A DNA stretch of 64,000 nt. It comes from Echria macrotheca. Taxonomy: Eukaryota > Ascomycota > Sordariomycetes > Sordariales > Schizotheciaceae. A program made the position numbers and the translations under genes. A model generated the notes under the pieces. The model worked only from the letters and a program-made list of their open reading frames with translations. It searched no databases and was not told the DNA's origin. The stretch covers positions 1,550,001 to 1,614,000 of the forward strand of contig MU839828.1 in NCBI GenBank assembly GCA_030411725.1. Direction: 5' to 3'. This document shows, one piece after another, positions 11,978 through 24,258 of the stretch (its first letter is position 1; each line of letters starts with the position of its first letter).

Positions 11978-13544
11978 GTTGGTCTTCAGAGATGTCTAGA
12001 GAGTGCAGCTATTGTGTTCTGGATGTGCCTAGCACAGTGAAAGGAGTGACAGGGAGAGAGAGAGGTAAGGAGCGTGTCTCGACAAGGCCGTCGCCGTCAA
12101 GAACGAAAAAGAGCGAAGAAATCTTATAAAAACAAAAGGGGCGAAAAAGAAGTGATCGACCAGAGATCTTTCCCCATACCTCACCCACCCAAAATCACAA
12201 CCGGGGAATCTAGACCTGACATATATATCCCGCCGAGAAAGGAGAGGAGCGGGAGGGGGAGGGGGTCGAGAATAGTTGGAGTGAGATCTGATCCAGATAG
12301 ATGAAATCCCAGCCGCGCACGAAAACACCGGCTTAGCCAAGCAACTAACATGGCCAGAGACGTGCCACGACATGCCGCCTATCGGAAGCGCTCACGATCT
12401 CACGAGAGAGAGAGATGAGCGTCGGGGATATATTCCGAACAAAAAAAAATGAGATCAGACCAAATCCATCTTCCCCATCCCAGACAGCTGTCTGTCTGTA
12501 CCTGCGTATACTCCACGTGAGTATGTGTAGAGAGAGAGAAAGAGAGAAAGGCAAAAAAACAAACAACATCCACACCCACCCGAGCCTCCCCCTTCATCGC
12601 TTCATCCCCATCCCCATCCCTCCTCGCCTCCACGCTATAACGCTATACCGGTATCCCAAATATTTTGTTCTAGAATACCCCTTCCCCCCCTTTCCCAACC
12701 AATCAATTTTTTTTCTCTCTTCCCACCCTTCAAAAATAAACCTTACAACCACCACCCCTTAAACATAGTATATATATCTGTCGGTAGAACTTATCCGAGC
12801 CCACTCGTTTCCAACCGCTTGGGGTCTTTGCCCCAGATTAACCGCTTGCGCAAGCCTTTCTGTGGAGAGATGTGCAGATGTGCATCTCTCTACCCGACGC
12901 CTCGGGGCTGACGTCCCCTCGTTTCAAACAAACCACCATAAAAAAAAGTGACGGAAAAAAAAAGGTGTGGCAAATTTGCCGGTCTGGTTCCACAGGTACC
13001 GTTCCTTATTAGATCCCCGGCTGACCGGGTGCGCGTTTGTTTCAAAACAAGCAGGAACAAATCCCAGGCCCGGGGAGTAATGGTGGCGCTACCGGGTATT
13101 TTGTTTTGTCGTCAGCGATTCTTGGCCCGGGGGAAGAACGGTCGGAATGAACTGTGGAGGTCAGTCAGTGAATAGTTTGTAGACGCCGTGTGCCCATGCA
13201 TCCTCATCGAGTTTCAGGCTACTGCCAGTATCCGACCCTTCGCGCACAGCTCACCAGTTCCCAAGCTCCACGTTGCCATCACCATCACCATCACACATCG
13301 CCATCACCAGGCACACCCTGATAGAGGAGAAAGACAGAAACAAAATGCAGACATAGAGAGGAGATGTATTCGTCGCCCGTAAAGCACACCAGATTACACC
13401 GCTCTATGCAACCCTCTCTCCCAAGCCCATCTCGTACACACCACCACCACCTCCCACCCCCTTCCACTCCCACAATCTTTTGATACAAGAATTATATACT
13501 ACACGTCGTTATGTCATGGGTATCTTTTCGAGCCCGGGGGTGGT
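11978..13544. other. Intergenic region upstream of the LPMO gene and downstream of hsp10
   Basis: Non-coding as far as I can see. The part next to 11977 is the LPMO promoter and leader. GA and CT tracts occur at about 12054-12063, 12405-12416 and 12528-12550. No CRISPR, tRNA or gene is recognisable. Confidence 0.55.
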
Positions 13545-14125
13545 TTACTCGTTGATCTTGGCCAGGATCCTACAACACACCACATTAGCACTTTGTCTCT
13601 CCCCGTCATCTCCACCGGCAAACTTACTCGCTATCCCGGAAGAGGTGAAACTCCTCCTCCCCAACCTTGACAGGCGAGCCACCATACTGTATCGCGCGAA
13701 ATGTCAGCACACGCCATCCTCACACAACAATCCCCCATCCCCCATCCCCCATCTCCCAACCACACATCCCTCCACCAGAGAGAGACAGAAACAAAAAAAC
13801 AAACCTGAGGAATCAAAACCCGATCACCAGCCGAAACCCCCATAGGCGTCCTCTTCCCATCCTTATCCAGCCCGCCCGGCCCGACAGCAAGCACCTTGGC
13901 CTCGTTGAGCTCCTTGACGCTGCTCTCGGGCAGGAACAGCCCGCTGGCCGTCTTGGCCTCGGCCTTGACGCGCTGCACGAGCACGCGGTCGAGCAGCGGG
14001 ACGAGCGACTTGATGGAGCGGAGCGTGGTGGCCTGCACAATTCATCATCGTCAGCATCATCAACTCTGTCTGGTTGACCACCGTCATATGCTCAAGAATT
14101 GGGGGAATTGAAACAAACATACCAT
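13545..14125 (-). CDS. hsp10: Mitochondrial 10-kDa chaperonin Hsp10 (GroES family)
   Basis: Lid of the Hsp60 folding chamber in the mitochondrial matrix. Exons on the minus strand are 14125-14123 (the ATG alone), 14032-13805, 13686-13628 and 13569-13545, giving 104 aa. The spliced protein has the Hsp10 signature VPLLDRVLVQRVKAEAKTASGLFLPE, the mobile-loop region after AKTASG, the GDRVLIPQYGGSPVKV roof segment, and the family ending FRDSEILAKINE. Length and borders match fungal Hsp10. The coding part of exon 1 is only the initiator codon, followed directly by GTATGT. The gene lies tail-on to sec5, which is on the same strand; the 506 bases between are the hsp10 promoter. Confidence 0.96.
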
Positions 14126-14280
14126 TGTGACTGCAGCGATCGCGCGACGGAGACAGGTTTGGGAGAATGGTCGGTCGGACAGAGAGGAGGACAAGAGCGC
14201 AAAAGAAGTTTGGGAAGCTTTTCAATTGGGGGGAACAAAACAACAGATCTTGAGACAAGCTCCAAAAGGTTGTATCTAGA

Positions 14281-14293
14281 TTCTAGAAAGCTC
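14281..14293. promoter_or_regulatory. Heat-shock-element-like site
   Basis: TTCTAGAAAGCTC matches the alternating TTCnnGAAnnTTC pattern in two of three units; the third is CTC instead of TTC. It is about 156 bases upstream of the hsp10 ATG. Position and gene identity make it plausible; binding is inference. Confidence 0.4.
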
Positions 14294-14483
14294 CCTCGCC
14301 AATTTTTTTCGGGCCCGGAATCCATGTTTCTCCCCACCGACGGTTGCTGCCGCGAACGCCGTGATTGGCTGCACTACTGTCACTGGTGGGCCCACCGCTC
14401 CACAGGTGCATCAGCACACGCCGTAAACCGTAGGTACTCCCGTACCCTTTCTCCCTCGGTGTCAGTCACTTCATGATCATTCC

Positions 14484-14620
14484 AGAGACATAATAATTCA
14501 ATCGGCACATACAAGACATAATTCAATTGGGCACATATCAGGACGTATTTCAGTCTGCACTATTAATACATAACTCAGTTGGGGACATCTAAGACATAAT
14601 TCAGTGGGCACATAATCTAC
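14484..14620. repeat. Degenerate direct repeat, period about 27 bp
   Basis: About five imperfect units of the form AGACATAATTCAATTGGGCACATA, with the core ACATAATTCA recurring. It lies in the sec5 3' flank upstream of hsp10. Origin unknown. Confidence 0.65.
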
Positions 14621-14631
14621 ACAGTAGACAT

Positions 14632-17600
14632 CTAGGCCCCTCGCTCCAATGCAGCAAGCGCAGCGCTGTTAATGCTGGGATTGCTTCCAATGCTGGTCCC
14701 CGTATCCCTCCGCTCGATGCCCGGTGTGGCCGGACCGTTGGCCTGACCCACCGCGGCCCCGGCACGCTTCGGCTTCCGGAAACACGCAAACTCGCTCTTG
14801 CTGGCCTCGCGCAGCCGCTTGAGCACCGCCCGCATCTCCGGCAGCTCGCTCTGGAGACGCGCCCTCGCGTCGTTATCCGTCCGGCTGTCCAGCTCCTGGT
14901 AGATCAAACTCTGCAGTTCCGACGCCCTATCCGTCGTGTAATGACTCAAAGTCTGCGCTACGAACTCGACATCCAGAGTCGCCTGCATCAGCGCCTCCAA
15001 ATTATACTTGGGCCGTGTCTTGAATGTGTCGAGCAGCTCCCGCGATGTCTGCTCCAAAAGATATGACAACACCTGACTCGTGAGCGATGCCGCTGTCGTC
15101 GACACCTGCGTGTGCACAAGCACCAGGTTGAGCAGCGCCTCGTAAACATAAGGGCGCACTTCCCGTGGCTTCTCGCCCCGGGGTGGAACCCAATCGGGTG
15201 CCGAAACGCCGGCCCGAACAACCTTTCGCATCGTCTCGACCGCGGACCGCGTGTATGACTGGAAAAGCCGGGCATCGATCTGGCTAAGGACGTCGCGGAT
15301 TGTCTTGGTCTCGTCCGTCAGCTTGACCGAAAACGCATTCTCGAACTGTGAATTAAGATTCGGCACGACCTCGGCCCGCAGAGCCTGAAGGTTGCTAAGC
15401 GTCAATAGCATGCGGACATTCTACTGCTGTTAGCATAGTCCTACACCAGGAAAAAAAAAAACTTACCCTGTCGCCGGCATCAATCGTGCCACCACCCACG
15501 GTTGAGGGCCGCGCCGCTGTACTGGCATTGTTGATCACATATCCCTCGGCATCAACCGTCCAGTCGTCATCCGCCTTCTTCAGCGGACGCTCGGCGTTTT
15601 CCACCATTCCACTGAGAGCCTTGTATAGCGTCGTCACATACTGGCTTCGGACCATTTGTAACAGCTTCGTCGGCGGAGGCGTGACAATCTCCCCGGCCAC
15701 CGACTCCGACATGGCTTCCGAGACGTAGAGGATCTTTTGCATACCACTGAGCAGTGCTCCCTCAAACGCCGAGAAGCTCAACGGCATTCTGGTGACGTCC
15801 TTGCGGTCCGCTGATCGGTTCCAGTCCTCGACAAACTTGATATTTTCCGCATCTCGATTCCATGCAGCGCAAAGAGCCGTCACGCATCGCTCCCGGGCCA
15901 CATTGACCAACGTCTTCAGCCGTTCAACTTCCGACCCATCTCCTTGTCCAACCGGCGAGATGGCTGCCATTTCCGACGCGCCGGCTCCTACCAAAGCCAA
16001 CATACGCGACAGGAAGTGGACTCCGCTGACCGAGTTGGACCACGGTGGCCAAAAAGCAAACTTCTCCCAAGCCTCTCCTCTCTTTGGCGATGGCGGCGGG
16101 ATGTTGTTTGGGTCCAGGTTAAACCTAGGGTCCCTCGGGGAGAGAGTTCCGGATATGGCCGACGATACGTTCGGTGTTGCCGGCGATGGTGGCAAGGGCG
16201 AAAATAATAGAGAGATATCCTCAGGTGGCGGTCCGGCAAAAAACATGAAGACGGCCTCCCGAAGCATGCCTACTAATTCGATAGTTCCCTTCTGTAGATC
16301 AATTGTCCCCTGCTGAGACAGCCGGTGATGCTCTTTGGACTCGCCATTGTACCCGACAGGCAGGGCTTTCTGAGCGTTGCCGTCGATGAAGCTCTGCACG
16401 GTCTGCCAAAACTCGACGACCTCTCCCATGATGCCTTGGGCCGAAAGGAGGTTATTCACAAAGGCGACCATCAGATCCCAAAGCTCAATGACGTCGGGCG
16501 AGTCGAACGTGGGCGTCTTCCTCTCAATTGACTGCCGACCAAGTGATCTCATGTGGGTTGCGATGGTCTGAGGGCTCGGCTTCTCGCCATTCGCGAGCCG
16601 TCTCCGCAGAATTTCAATCTCTACCTTTGACCGGTCCACGGTGGATTGAATTTTGCTCTTTAGGTAATCGTAGCGGCTGAGGAGCCATACCCATACCGGA
16701 TTGTCCTCGACGCCCAGCTCCAAGAGCAGGTTGATCAGTTCCATATGCTGATCCCCAGCCTGACCGGATGCCATGTCGGATTTCGCAATATTCTGGGGTG
16801 AGATGAGCCTCTTCCAGACATCCCTCTTGAGCACCTGGATTTGCTCCTCCACATCGTGCCACATGCGAGCAGCCAAGACGATGCGGTAAAGCTCCGAATC
16901 TGTCGGTTGGCCGGAGCCCACGCGCTGAGCCAACTGCTTGGCCTCGTCGGCGAATCTTCTGGCTTTCGTGTACTCCTCGACAAGGCTTTCGTAATCTTTC
17001 CGCTTGATGCTGTCCGAGATGGCGGCGCTCGCTTCCACGTACTCCTTGTAACCGTCGAGCGATGCAGCGACCGTCTTGAGGTTCTCTTCTTTCTCCCGAC
17101 CGCCCAAGGCGGGGCCCCAGACATCCTCCGCCTTTGCCGAAACATCGAGCAGCGGCGCCTTGACACCCAATACGCCATATTCACTCTCTTTGATCAGAGC
17201 ATTCTTCCTCCGAGGATCGATAGCAATGGGGACCGAAGGACTGGTCAGCCCCATCGCGGCACCGCTACCACTTCGGAAGCTGTTCCTACTGGCATGGCGA
17301 GAGTGGCCTCGAGCGCGTGGAGGGTTCTGGTCGACACCGCGATACTTCATCTCCTTGTAGACATTGTCGATGGTAGCCTTTGCGCGGACGAAGCGCTCGA
17401 AATTGGATTCGACCAGAACCTTTAGGGACGCTGATTTCTGGTCGATAGACTGGGAGAGCACGTCTAGACCGGATAACAGGGATTGTGTATCGGCCGTGGC
17501 ATGCATCTTGGATAAGAACAGCGCTGGTGAGAATGTCGTCGACGAGAGGAGGAATCGATTGCCTGGGACGGGTCAATGCTAGTCATGGGGAAATATGAAT

Positions 17601-17936
17601 TCTATACCTACGGTATTTAGTATCATCCAAGGGAAGACCGAGCTGCTTCAAAGTCCGGACCACGCTGTCGGTGGTGCCGAGAGGGTCGGGCTCATCCCGC
17701 TGAACCAGATTGCTCACTCCGCTGGCTGAGTGCTCCGAGCCGGGAATCACACTGCTCCTCGTGCTGACAGCTCGTTCCAGGGCCTGGTACCTAGACTTCC
17801 TCCGGTTGAGCTTCTTCTTGGCACTTTCGTCCTCGGACGCGTCGCTCTCGTTGTTCTTGTCAGCCGGCCATTCGACGGGATATGGTGTCGAGACCTGGTA
17901 GAAATCCAGCACCGTCCGCTCCAGGTTCGATGCCAT
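14632..17936 (-). CDS. sec5: Exocyst complex subunit Sec5
   Basis: Subunit of the octameric exocyst that tethers secretory vesicles to the plasma membrane at growing tips. Exons on the minus strand are 17936-17612, 17562-15467 and 15420-14632, giving 1,069 aa. Splicing of exons 1 and 2 makes DTKYRNRFLLSSTTFSPALF, then LSGLDVLSQSIDQKSASLKV and NFERFVRAKATIDNVYKEM, the conserved Sec5 core. The rest is a long helical protein as expected for exocyst rods. The N-terminal 100 residues are charged (SDASEDES) with a basic KKKLNRRKSR patch. The start is the ATG at 17936; the same frame continues five codons upstream only to a GTG. The C-terminus ends NSAALAALERGA. Confidence 0.92.
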
Positions 17937-18482
17937 TTTGTCTTCGATCACTTCGCAACAAAATAGTGAACGTAGCAGTCGCCAGCGACTAGATCAATGT
18001 GCTTCATGTCATAAAATGCAAATTGATTGCTCTGGCGCAAGCAAAGAATTGGTGTCGCGCATCAACCGACGTTGCGGGGCAGTCGAAGCTCAGGCTCAGG
18101 GATGCTTCCGTCCGTCTTGGCACAGACAGGCACTCGAGTCGGGCCCACAGTGACCCGCAGTTCCTCATAGCTCCTCACCGCCTTGACCCACAGTGCGTTA
18201 CAGCGACGCTCGTCGACGTCACCTCACTGACAGCACCCCGAATTCTGCCGGACTTATTCGCGGTGAGCGATTTCTTGTCGTGCCTGCCGCCATGATGCCT
18301 GCGGCACGCACGGGCCAAGCCAATGGCTGGAAAACTTGCATCAACGATGTGGGTTTCGCTGCAACGAATTCGCATTCACTTTTCACCCGGCAACATCTTC
18401 TGCCTCTGAGCTTCCTTATCGCCGCCTTTCAAAAGACACCAAAGAGATCCCGGCAGAGGAATAGCTCCAACACCCCTCGAAG
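17937..18482. promoter_or_regulatory. Divergent promoter region between sec5 and idh2
   Basis: The two genes point away from each other, so both promoters should lie in these 546 bases. No specific element could be assigned with confidence. Confidence 0.5.
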
Positions 18483-19954
18483 ATGTTCGCACTCCGCTCT
18501 TTTGCTGCCCCGGCGCAGCGTCAGTACGTCCGCGCAGCTCCCCGCGCAGCTGTTAGCTTCTCTCTCCAGGTGAGATAACGCCCGCTCACGCCGCCACCTT
18601 GGTTCAATGGCATGACGACTAACTCGCGACACGACAGATCCAGCGACAATACTCGGCCGAACGGGTTGCTAAGTTCCAAGGAAAGAAGGATTCGAACGTA
18701 AGCTTTTTTCCGTCCCAATCTCGCGACAGCCTACCGCATCGCCGAACCCGAAAATCACTCAACTCGGCGGCTACCCCCAACGCAACACAGAGTCAAAACC
18801 GAGACTAATACGATTCCCAGGGAAACTATCCCGTCAGCTTGATTGAGGGTGATGGCATTGGCCCCGAAATCGCCGTGGCCGTGAAGGACATCTTCGCCGC
18901 CGCCAAGGTACGTTGCGCAACTTCCGTTCATCCGAGCACCCCGGTGAAGTTGACAGTTACTGACACAACATAGACCCCCATCACCTGGGAGCCCATCAAT
19001 GTCGACCCTATTCTCAAGGACGGCAAGACGGCGATTCCTGACGACGCGATCGAGAGCATTAGGAGGAACAAGATCGCGCTCAAGGGACCCCTCGCTGTAT
19101 GCCATCCCCCCCAGGCTGCATCCCCTTTTGAGACGGAAGAGTTGCCCTAACCTGTGTTCCAGACACCAATTGGCAAGGGCCATGTCTCGCTCAACCTGAC
19201 GCTCCGTCGCACATTCAACCTTTTCGCCAACTTGCGTCCCTGCCGCTCCGTCGCCGGCTACAAGACGCCTTACGATAATGTCGATACGGTTCTGATCCGC
19301 GAAAACACGGAGGGCGAGTACTCGGGTATCGAGCACGTTGTGGTGGACGGAGTTGTGCAGAGTATCAAACTCATTACCCGTGATGCCAGCGAGCGTGTCC
19401 TCCGGTTCGCCTTCCAGCATGCTCAGTCGATTGGTCGCAAGAAGGTCCGTGTCGTCCACAAGGCCACCATCATGAAGATGAGCGACGGTCTCTTCCTTAA
19501 TGTGGCACGAGACATCGCCAAGGAGTTCCCCGATATCGAGTTCGACGCCGAGCTTCTGGACAACACGTGCCTCAAGATGACGACCGACCCTCTTCCCTAC
19601 AACGACAAGGTCCTGGTCATGCCCAACCTGTACGGCGACATTCTATCCGACATGTGCGCCGGTCTTATCGGCGGTCTGGGTCTGACGCCTTCGGGCAACA
19701 TTGGCGACGAGTGCTCCATCTTCGAGGCTGTCCACGGTTCCGCTCCCGACATTGCCGGCAAGGGGCTTGCCAACCCCACGGCGCTGCTCCTCAGCTCCAT
19801 GATGATGCTGAGGCACATGTCGCTCAACGAGTATGCCGACAGGATCGAGAAGGCGGCCTTTGATACCCTGGCTGAGGGCAAGGCCTTGACGGGCGATCTG
19901 GGCGGAAAGGCGTCGACCCAGGAGTTTACGGCGGCCATTATCAGCAAGCTTTGA
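18483..19954 (+). CDS. idh2: NAD-dependent isocitrate dehydrogenase subunit 2, mitochondrial
   Basis: TCA-cycle enzyme that oxidatively decarboxylates isocitrate to 2-oxoglutarate; it works as a hetero-octamer with Idh1. Exons are 18483-18569, 18638-18697, 18821-18907, 18974-19096 and 19163-19954, giving 382 aa. All five junctions keep frame and give the family order: mitochondrial presequence (MFALRSFAAPAQRQYVRAA), IEGDGIGPEI, ALKGPLATPIGKGHVSLNLTLRR, RENTEGEYSGIEH (substrate site), then NLYGDILSDMCAGLIGGLGL and IFEAVHGSAPDIAGKGLANP. It matches the catalytic Idh2 type rather than Idh1. Four introns crowd the 5' 650 bases and the last exon is uninterrupted. Confidence 0.96.
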
Positions 19955-22900
19955 TACCAATACCCTCGGCCTTGTATGAATTATTCTCTCACGGCCTGCC
20001 CCATGACCTGTTTTTTAGACTGTATCACAACCAGCACATGCCGCATCTGATGACCTTTTTGGTGTTTTTCTCCTGCCTCGAGCCAAATGACGAATGATGC
20101 TGCGTGGTCGTTGGCTTTTCTCTGTTTTGGTTCGTTATCACGGGAATCTCTGGCGCGTCGGTGGGGAGGGGTCTATTTTGCTGCGGTTTGGGCGCAGTGA
20201 GCAGGTTATCTGTCACTGCGTATAGGTTGTGGCAGCAGAAATCAGGGCTGGTTTGCTTGACCACTGGGGCTAGTCGGGGAGTTGGTAGGAGGGGAAGTGG
20301 AAAGCGGGCATGGTTTGCTGCTTTGCCTATACTGAGGCCACACAGTTTATAGGCTTTGAGCCGGCAGCTAGTGAATCAGTGCCCGAAATACTACTCTGTT
20401 CTATATGTGGATGGCCATGTTGAATGGCTGTGAATATGGCACGTGTATTGGGTGTCGTGGTACTTGACTCGCGGCCCTGGGCCTGGCCAGGGTCGTGCTA
20501 ATACATAAGCACAGTTGGAATTCTGAGGTGCTGACCTTGGAAGTGTGGCAATTCTTTTTCTTTTGGAAGGCTGGTCAATTGGGGGGTTTTTTAACCCCAG
20601 GGCAGCAACATCCATACGGAAGTACCACCTCAGCGGAATTTAAACAGATTAACGGTCCCTAAGGTAGGTAGGTAGGTACCTATATAAGCACGCTTCTCTG
20701 TATGGACCCCCTACCCTAGCGTCAGGAACCAAGATCTATCTTGTCTTGTCTTGGATCGTGTACCCTCCCTCTCCTTGGATAGGTAAGCTAGGTAGGTGGA
20801 GACCTCTAGATCTGGACATGATCTTTCTTGGTCGAAATATTTGGATAATAATCCCTGTGTAAGTTATATAGGGACCAACCAGCCAACCAAATGGACCCTG
20901 AAGGAACTGTCGTTCTGAGAGAATGTCAAGACAACAAACAAGCACGTATGTTTTTTTTTCTGTCATGAATTTAAATGGAGTATTGTGAGAATGAGTGAGA
21001 TGCGAGTCCGTGGGAGAGAGTGGAGGGGAAAGGGGTGGGGAAGGGGGGGGGGGATATATTTACTACTTCCCGCCCGTTTCTCCTTACCTGAGAACTCGAC
21101 TCTCGATAGTTATTCCATACCGCGGTGTCTAATTTCTATTATTATTTCTGGAGGTCTTGAGCCATCACCGTGCCCAGTCCAGCCCAGCACAGCGAGGTAG
21201 GGAACAATGATCCAACAGGTGGCTATCGAAAGATGGAGAGATCCCTCGGCTTCCTTAGATATTTTCAGCGAATGCGAAAAAGCCATTCTTCGGGCTAGTG
21301 TAGACGCATTCCATCCCCCGAAACACACATATGCTCAAGCCGGTAGGCGAGATGGGGTGAATAAAGAGAAAAGAAAAACACGTGGCAACCCTATATGCCG
21401 AAAGACGTGCCTCGCTCTACCGGGCAGTTCGATCGCGGAGGCCCTGGGGTTGTCCCCGGACAAATCACACGGGGGTGAGGTGAGTGGGTGGGGGAGAATT
21501 TGGGGAAACAGCGAGGAACAAAAAGGGGTAATCTATTCAAGTCGTACACGTCGGTTATGACAACGGGCTGACGCCGTTGCAGCTAGATACGTGTACTAGA
21601 AATGTGAGTCTCGGTGTTTCATCTTTTGGATGAGCACGACATCTTTTCTTTTTGCGGTCTATTGATGCTGGTGACAGACACATGCTAGCAAACCAAGGTG
21701 GCAGGGTGGTGGCGTGGCGTTCTGTCCCAACGGCGCAGTCGAGGACACTGGCATATCTGTGGGTGTGCGCTCAATAAGGAAGGCACCCGCGTGTGTTGAA
21801 TACCCTGATTTTCTTTCCCCGTCGGCTTTCCCTAGGATCAACCATGTTGTTTCCGGGCCTTGCAGCGGGCAGAAGGGTAGCATTCATGCACAGCAGCTTT
21901 TACCATGGCTCATGCAGCCTCCACGAGGGTTGTGTGGCGGCATCCCGGCCTATTCGACAGGCCCGGACGGCAGATATCGCCGTGAATATGCACCGCCAAT
22001 CCGGTTACATGTGACCCGAAAACCGATATTTGGAGTCTGCAGAAAAGAAGGGGGGAGGATTGAGCCTGCGGCTCGACCCCGAGAACCTGTGGCAGACTCC
22101 AGATATGACACTGCCGTGGTAACCACACGTGGTGTGTAAGGCATTCCGCGCCAGGCATATCCGCGCCGTGCGAGCTGGACCCCGAAGGGGCGACGTTTCC
22201 GCAGCTTGTTTCCAGAAGCCTTGGAACGGCAGAGAGATATCCAAGTCGGCCCTAAAGACTGCAGTTAGGCTTCCAGAACACTTGTCCCGGAACCCCGTCT
22301 CCACGGCAGGTCAATGCAAGATAGCAGATGCTTCGCCAATAGGAACTGCCGGAACGAACGCTCAGGTCCGGCCGCTGCGTTTCGTGTCCCATGATTTCGG
22401 GTCAAGCCGGATGAAATCTTGGGGATATACCTTCCGCCATTCTGGGAGCTGCTATGCTCCTTGGGTGCAATTTGCGAACTGTTCTGGCCCGTTCAGCCAG
22501 CCATATCTGAAAAAAAAACTCTCCACAGCCAGATAATGCGAATGACGTGGGACCAAGCCCCACGGTGGGTGGTCAATATCCGGGACTTGTACGTCACGAG
22601 AGATCCGGGTTGACGTTGTGCTGCAAGCCGATTAAGCATACCGGACGGTGCACGGCAATCGACATGGCCGACCCGACGCTGAGGGCCAGACGTTGCGTAG
22701 CGTCGATTTCGATCAGCTAGCGTGCAACAAGAGTCCAGGCTAAGAGGTAGGCTAGAAACGCTGCGGGAATTGCCTAAATGACTCGCAGCTGAGGTCGATG
22801 TTTTGATGTTTTCGCTTGCCAATGTTCGCTTCGTCCTTTCCACGCCTGGAGCTGGGATATCCAAGGGTCTCTTGCCAGCACAAGCCCGGTCCGACAGTGG

Positions 22901-23267
22901 GAGATTTCAAAGACAAGACGACGCTGGATGCCGCCTGATATCCCGACGCTTCTCGCTTTGGAAGAACCCCGAGGACGCAGGTCGACTGGTTGTACCCAAG
23001 TTTGCAACGGTCTTGAGCTGGGTCCTCGGCCTCGGGCGTGGAGAGCGGGTGGCGTTGGGGAATGCGGGAATGGCGTATTAGCCATGCTTGGTAGCCAGGA
23101 GCCGACACATAATCCCGTCCTCCTTCACAGGAGACGCGTAGGTACATACATATGTACTTGAGAAATCTGCAATGGGATGTTGAATGTAGAAATACCGGGG
23201 TCAGAGAAGAAGAGTTGAGGTCGTATGCGCAAAACAGGGGCACCCCACCCTTGACCGCCACTTGCCG
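19955..23267. other. Intergenic region left of the transposon block
   Basis: 3.3 kb without a supportable gene. It has a dispersed repeat copy at 20467-20582, GTAGGTAGG-type microsatellite at about 20664-20678 and a G-run near 21040-21052. Base composition is moderate, unlike the AT-rich block that begins at about 23,340. Confidence 0.55.
20467..20582. repeat. Dispersed repeat with internal hairpin, copy 1
   Basis: Aligns over about 115 bases with 43828-43937 (copy 2) with mostly transition differences. It contains a stem-loop TTCTGAGGT-GCTG-ACCTTGGAA at 20521-20542, in which two stem pairs are G-U type. Class unknown; it could be a short non-autonomous element or a solo terminal repeat. Confidence 0.65.
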
Positions 23268-23275
23268 CATGGGGG
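23268..23275. repeat. 8-bp target-site duplication, left copy (CATGGGGG)
   Basis: Identical to 31836-31843 on the other side of the AT-rich block, directly abutting the inverted repeats. Eight bases is the hAT superfamily length. Confidence 0.85.
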
Positions 23276-23295
23276 CAGCGTTCCCAACAAATCAA
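23276..23295 (+). repeat. Left terminal inverted repeat of the hAT element
   Basis: Twenty bases identical to the reverse complement of 31816-31835. The sequences diverge beyond base 20. Confidence 0.85.
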
Positions 23296-23960
23296 ATCAA
23301 GTCAAATAAGGTCCCCGGCTTGATTTGTATTTAGCTAGCGTGACAGGATTTGATTTGATTTGACTTATATTTGCTTGATTTGCCAGACTTGCTAAGACTA
23401 CTTACTAACCCAGACCACCCAACTAGCTAATTAGAACCCCAGAAGGGCCGTAAAGATACCTTTAGGGCTTTAGGTCCTCCTACGTACTCCTTTACTGCAA
23501 AAATCGCAGTTAATTTTTCAAACATTAAAATATTTTAACAGTATTATTACCTATTCTGTATCTTTAGCTTTTAAACGTTAATTTAACTAAGCTAAAATAC
23601 CATTTATACTTATAAAAGCTTACCGGAATCATATAAATATTTAAAGCCAACTACAAAAGTTTTAGAAACTTTATTTTATTAACTAGCTACTATATAATAA
23701 AATCCTTAACGAAATTATAATATTACTTAAATAAATAGGCATTTACCTTACTAACGTAAATAAGGCCTATATCTTTTAAATAATTAATTCCGAAAAGTTA
23801 AGCTTAAGCGCTTTTTATTACCGCTGGAAAAGGTATTTTTTAAATCTTTAAATTATCCTTACGAATTTTTTTAATAAGCTTCTTTACTATAAAAATTACC
23901 ATATTAGCCTACTTGTTTCTAAAATACTTTTTAATATAAGCTATCCTTAAATTAAGGTAT

Positions 23961-23965
23961 AAAGT
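23961..23965. repeat. 5-bp target-site duplication of the LTR element, left (AAAGT)
   Basis: Abuts the left LTR and is repeated exactly at 29653-29657 after the right LTR. Confidence 0.8.
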
Positions 23966-24247
23966 TGTTGAATTGCAAGAACTTGGCACAATGGGAGGAA
24001 AACTGATACTATTAGCTAACTCTGTAGAAAACGATCCATTATATACATCTTCTGGTCAACTATATGCCAGATCCTTACTACCGAAGTCGGTACGTAACCG
24101 GGGTCGGAAATAGCCGGAGTACACGTATCTCGCGTTAGATCCTACAGTAGCTATCTGCAGTCCTTATAGCGTACCTGTACGCTATACGCGCTACTTATAA
24201 TAGTTAGTTCCGCACGTAATTGATTAGAAGGTTCGATAAGTCCGATA
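23966..24247 (-). repeat. LTR of the copia element (3' LTR in element orientation)
   Basis: 282 bp, the same length as 29371-29652. Ends are TGTTG and CGATA; the last is presumably a mutated CGACA. Differences between the two LTRs in the first 28 bases are 8 transitions and no transversions. Confidence 0.87.
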
Positions 24248-24258
24248 CTCCCCCTAAC
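24248..24258 (-). other. Probable polypurine tract of the LTR element
   Basis: On the minus strand this reads GTTAGGGGGAG, directly next to the 3' LTR. This is where second-strand priming occurs in LTR retrotransposons. Confidence 0.5.

Larger units (their letters stand above)
14126..14631 (-). promoter_or_regulatory. hsp10 promoter / sec5 3' flank
   Basis: This gap separates the sec5 stop from the hsp10 ATG. It contains a heat-shock-element-like site near 14281 and a degenerate direct repeat at 14484-14620, both listed separately. Confidence 0.55.

Noticed and set aside
17937..17951. Five-codon upstream extension of Sec5
   Set aside because: The first codon is GTG, not ATG; the ATG at 17936 is the natural start.
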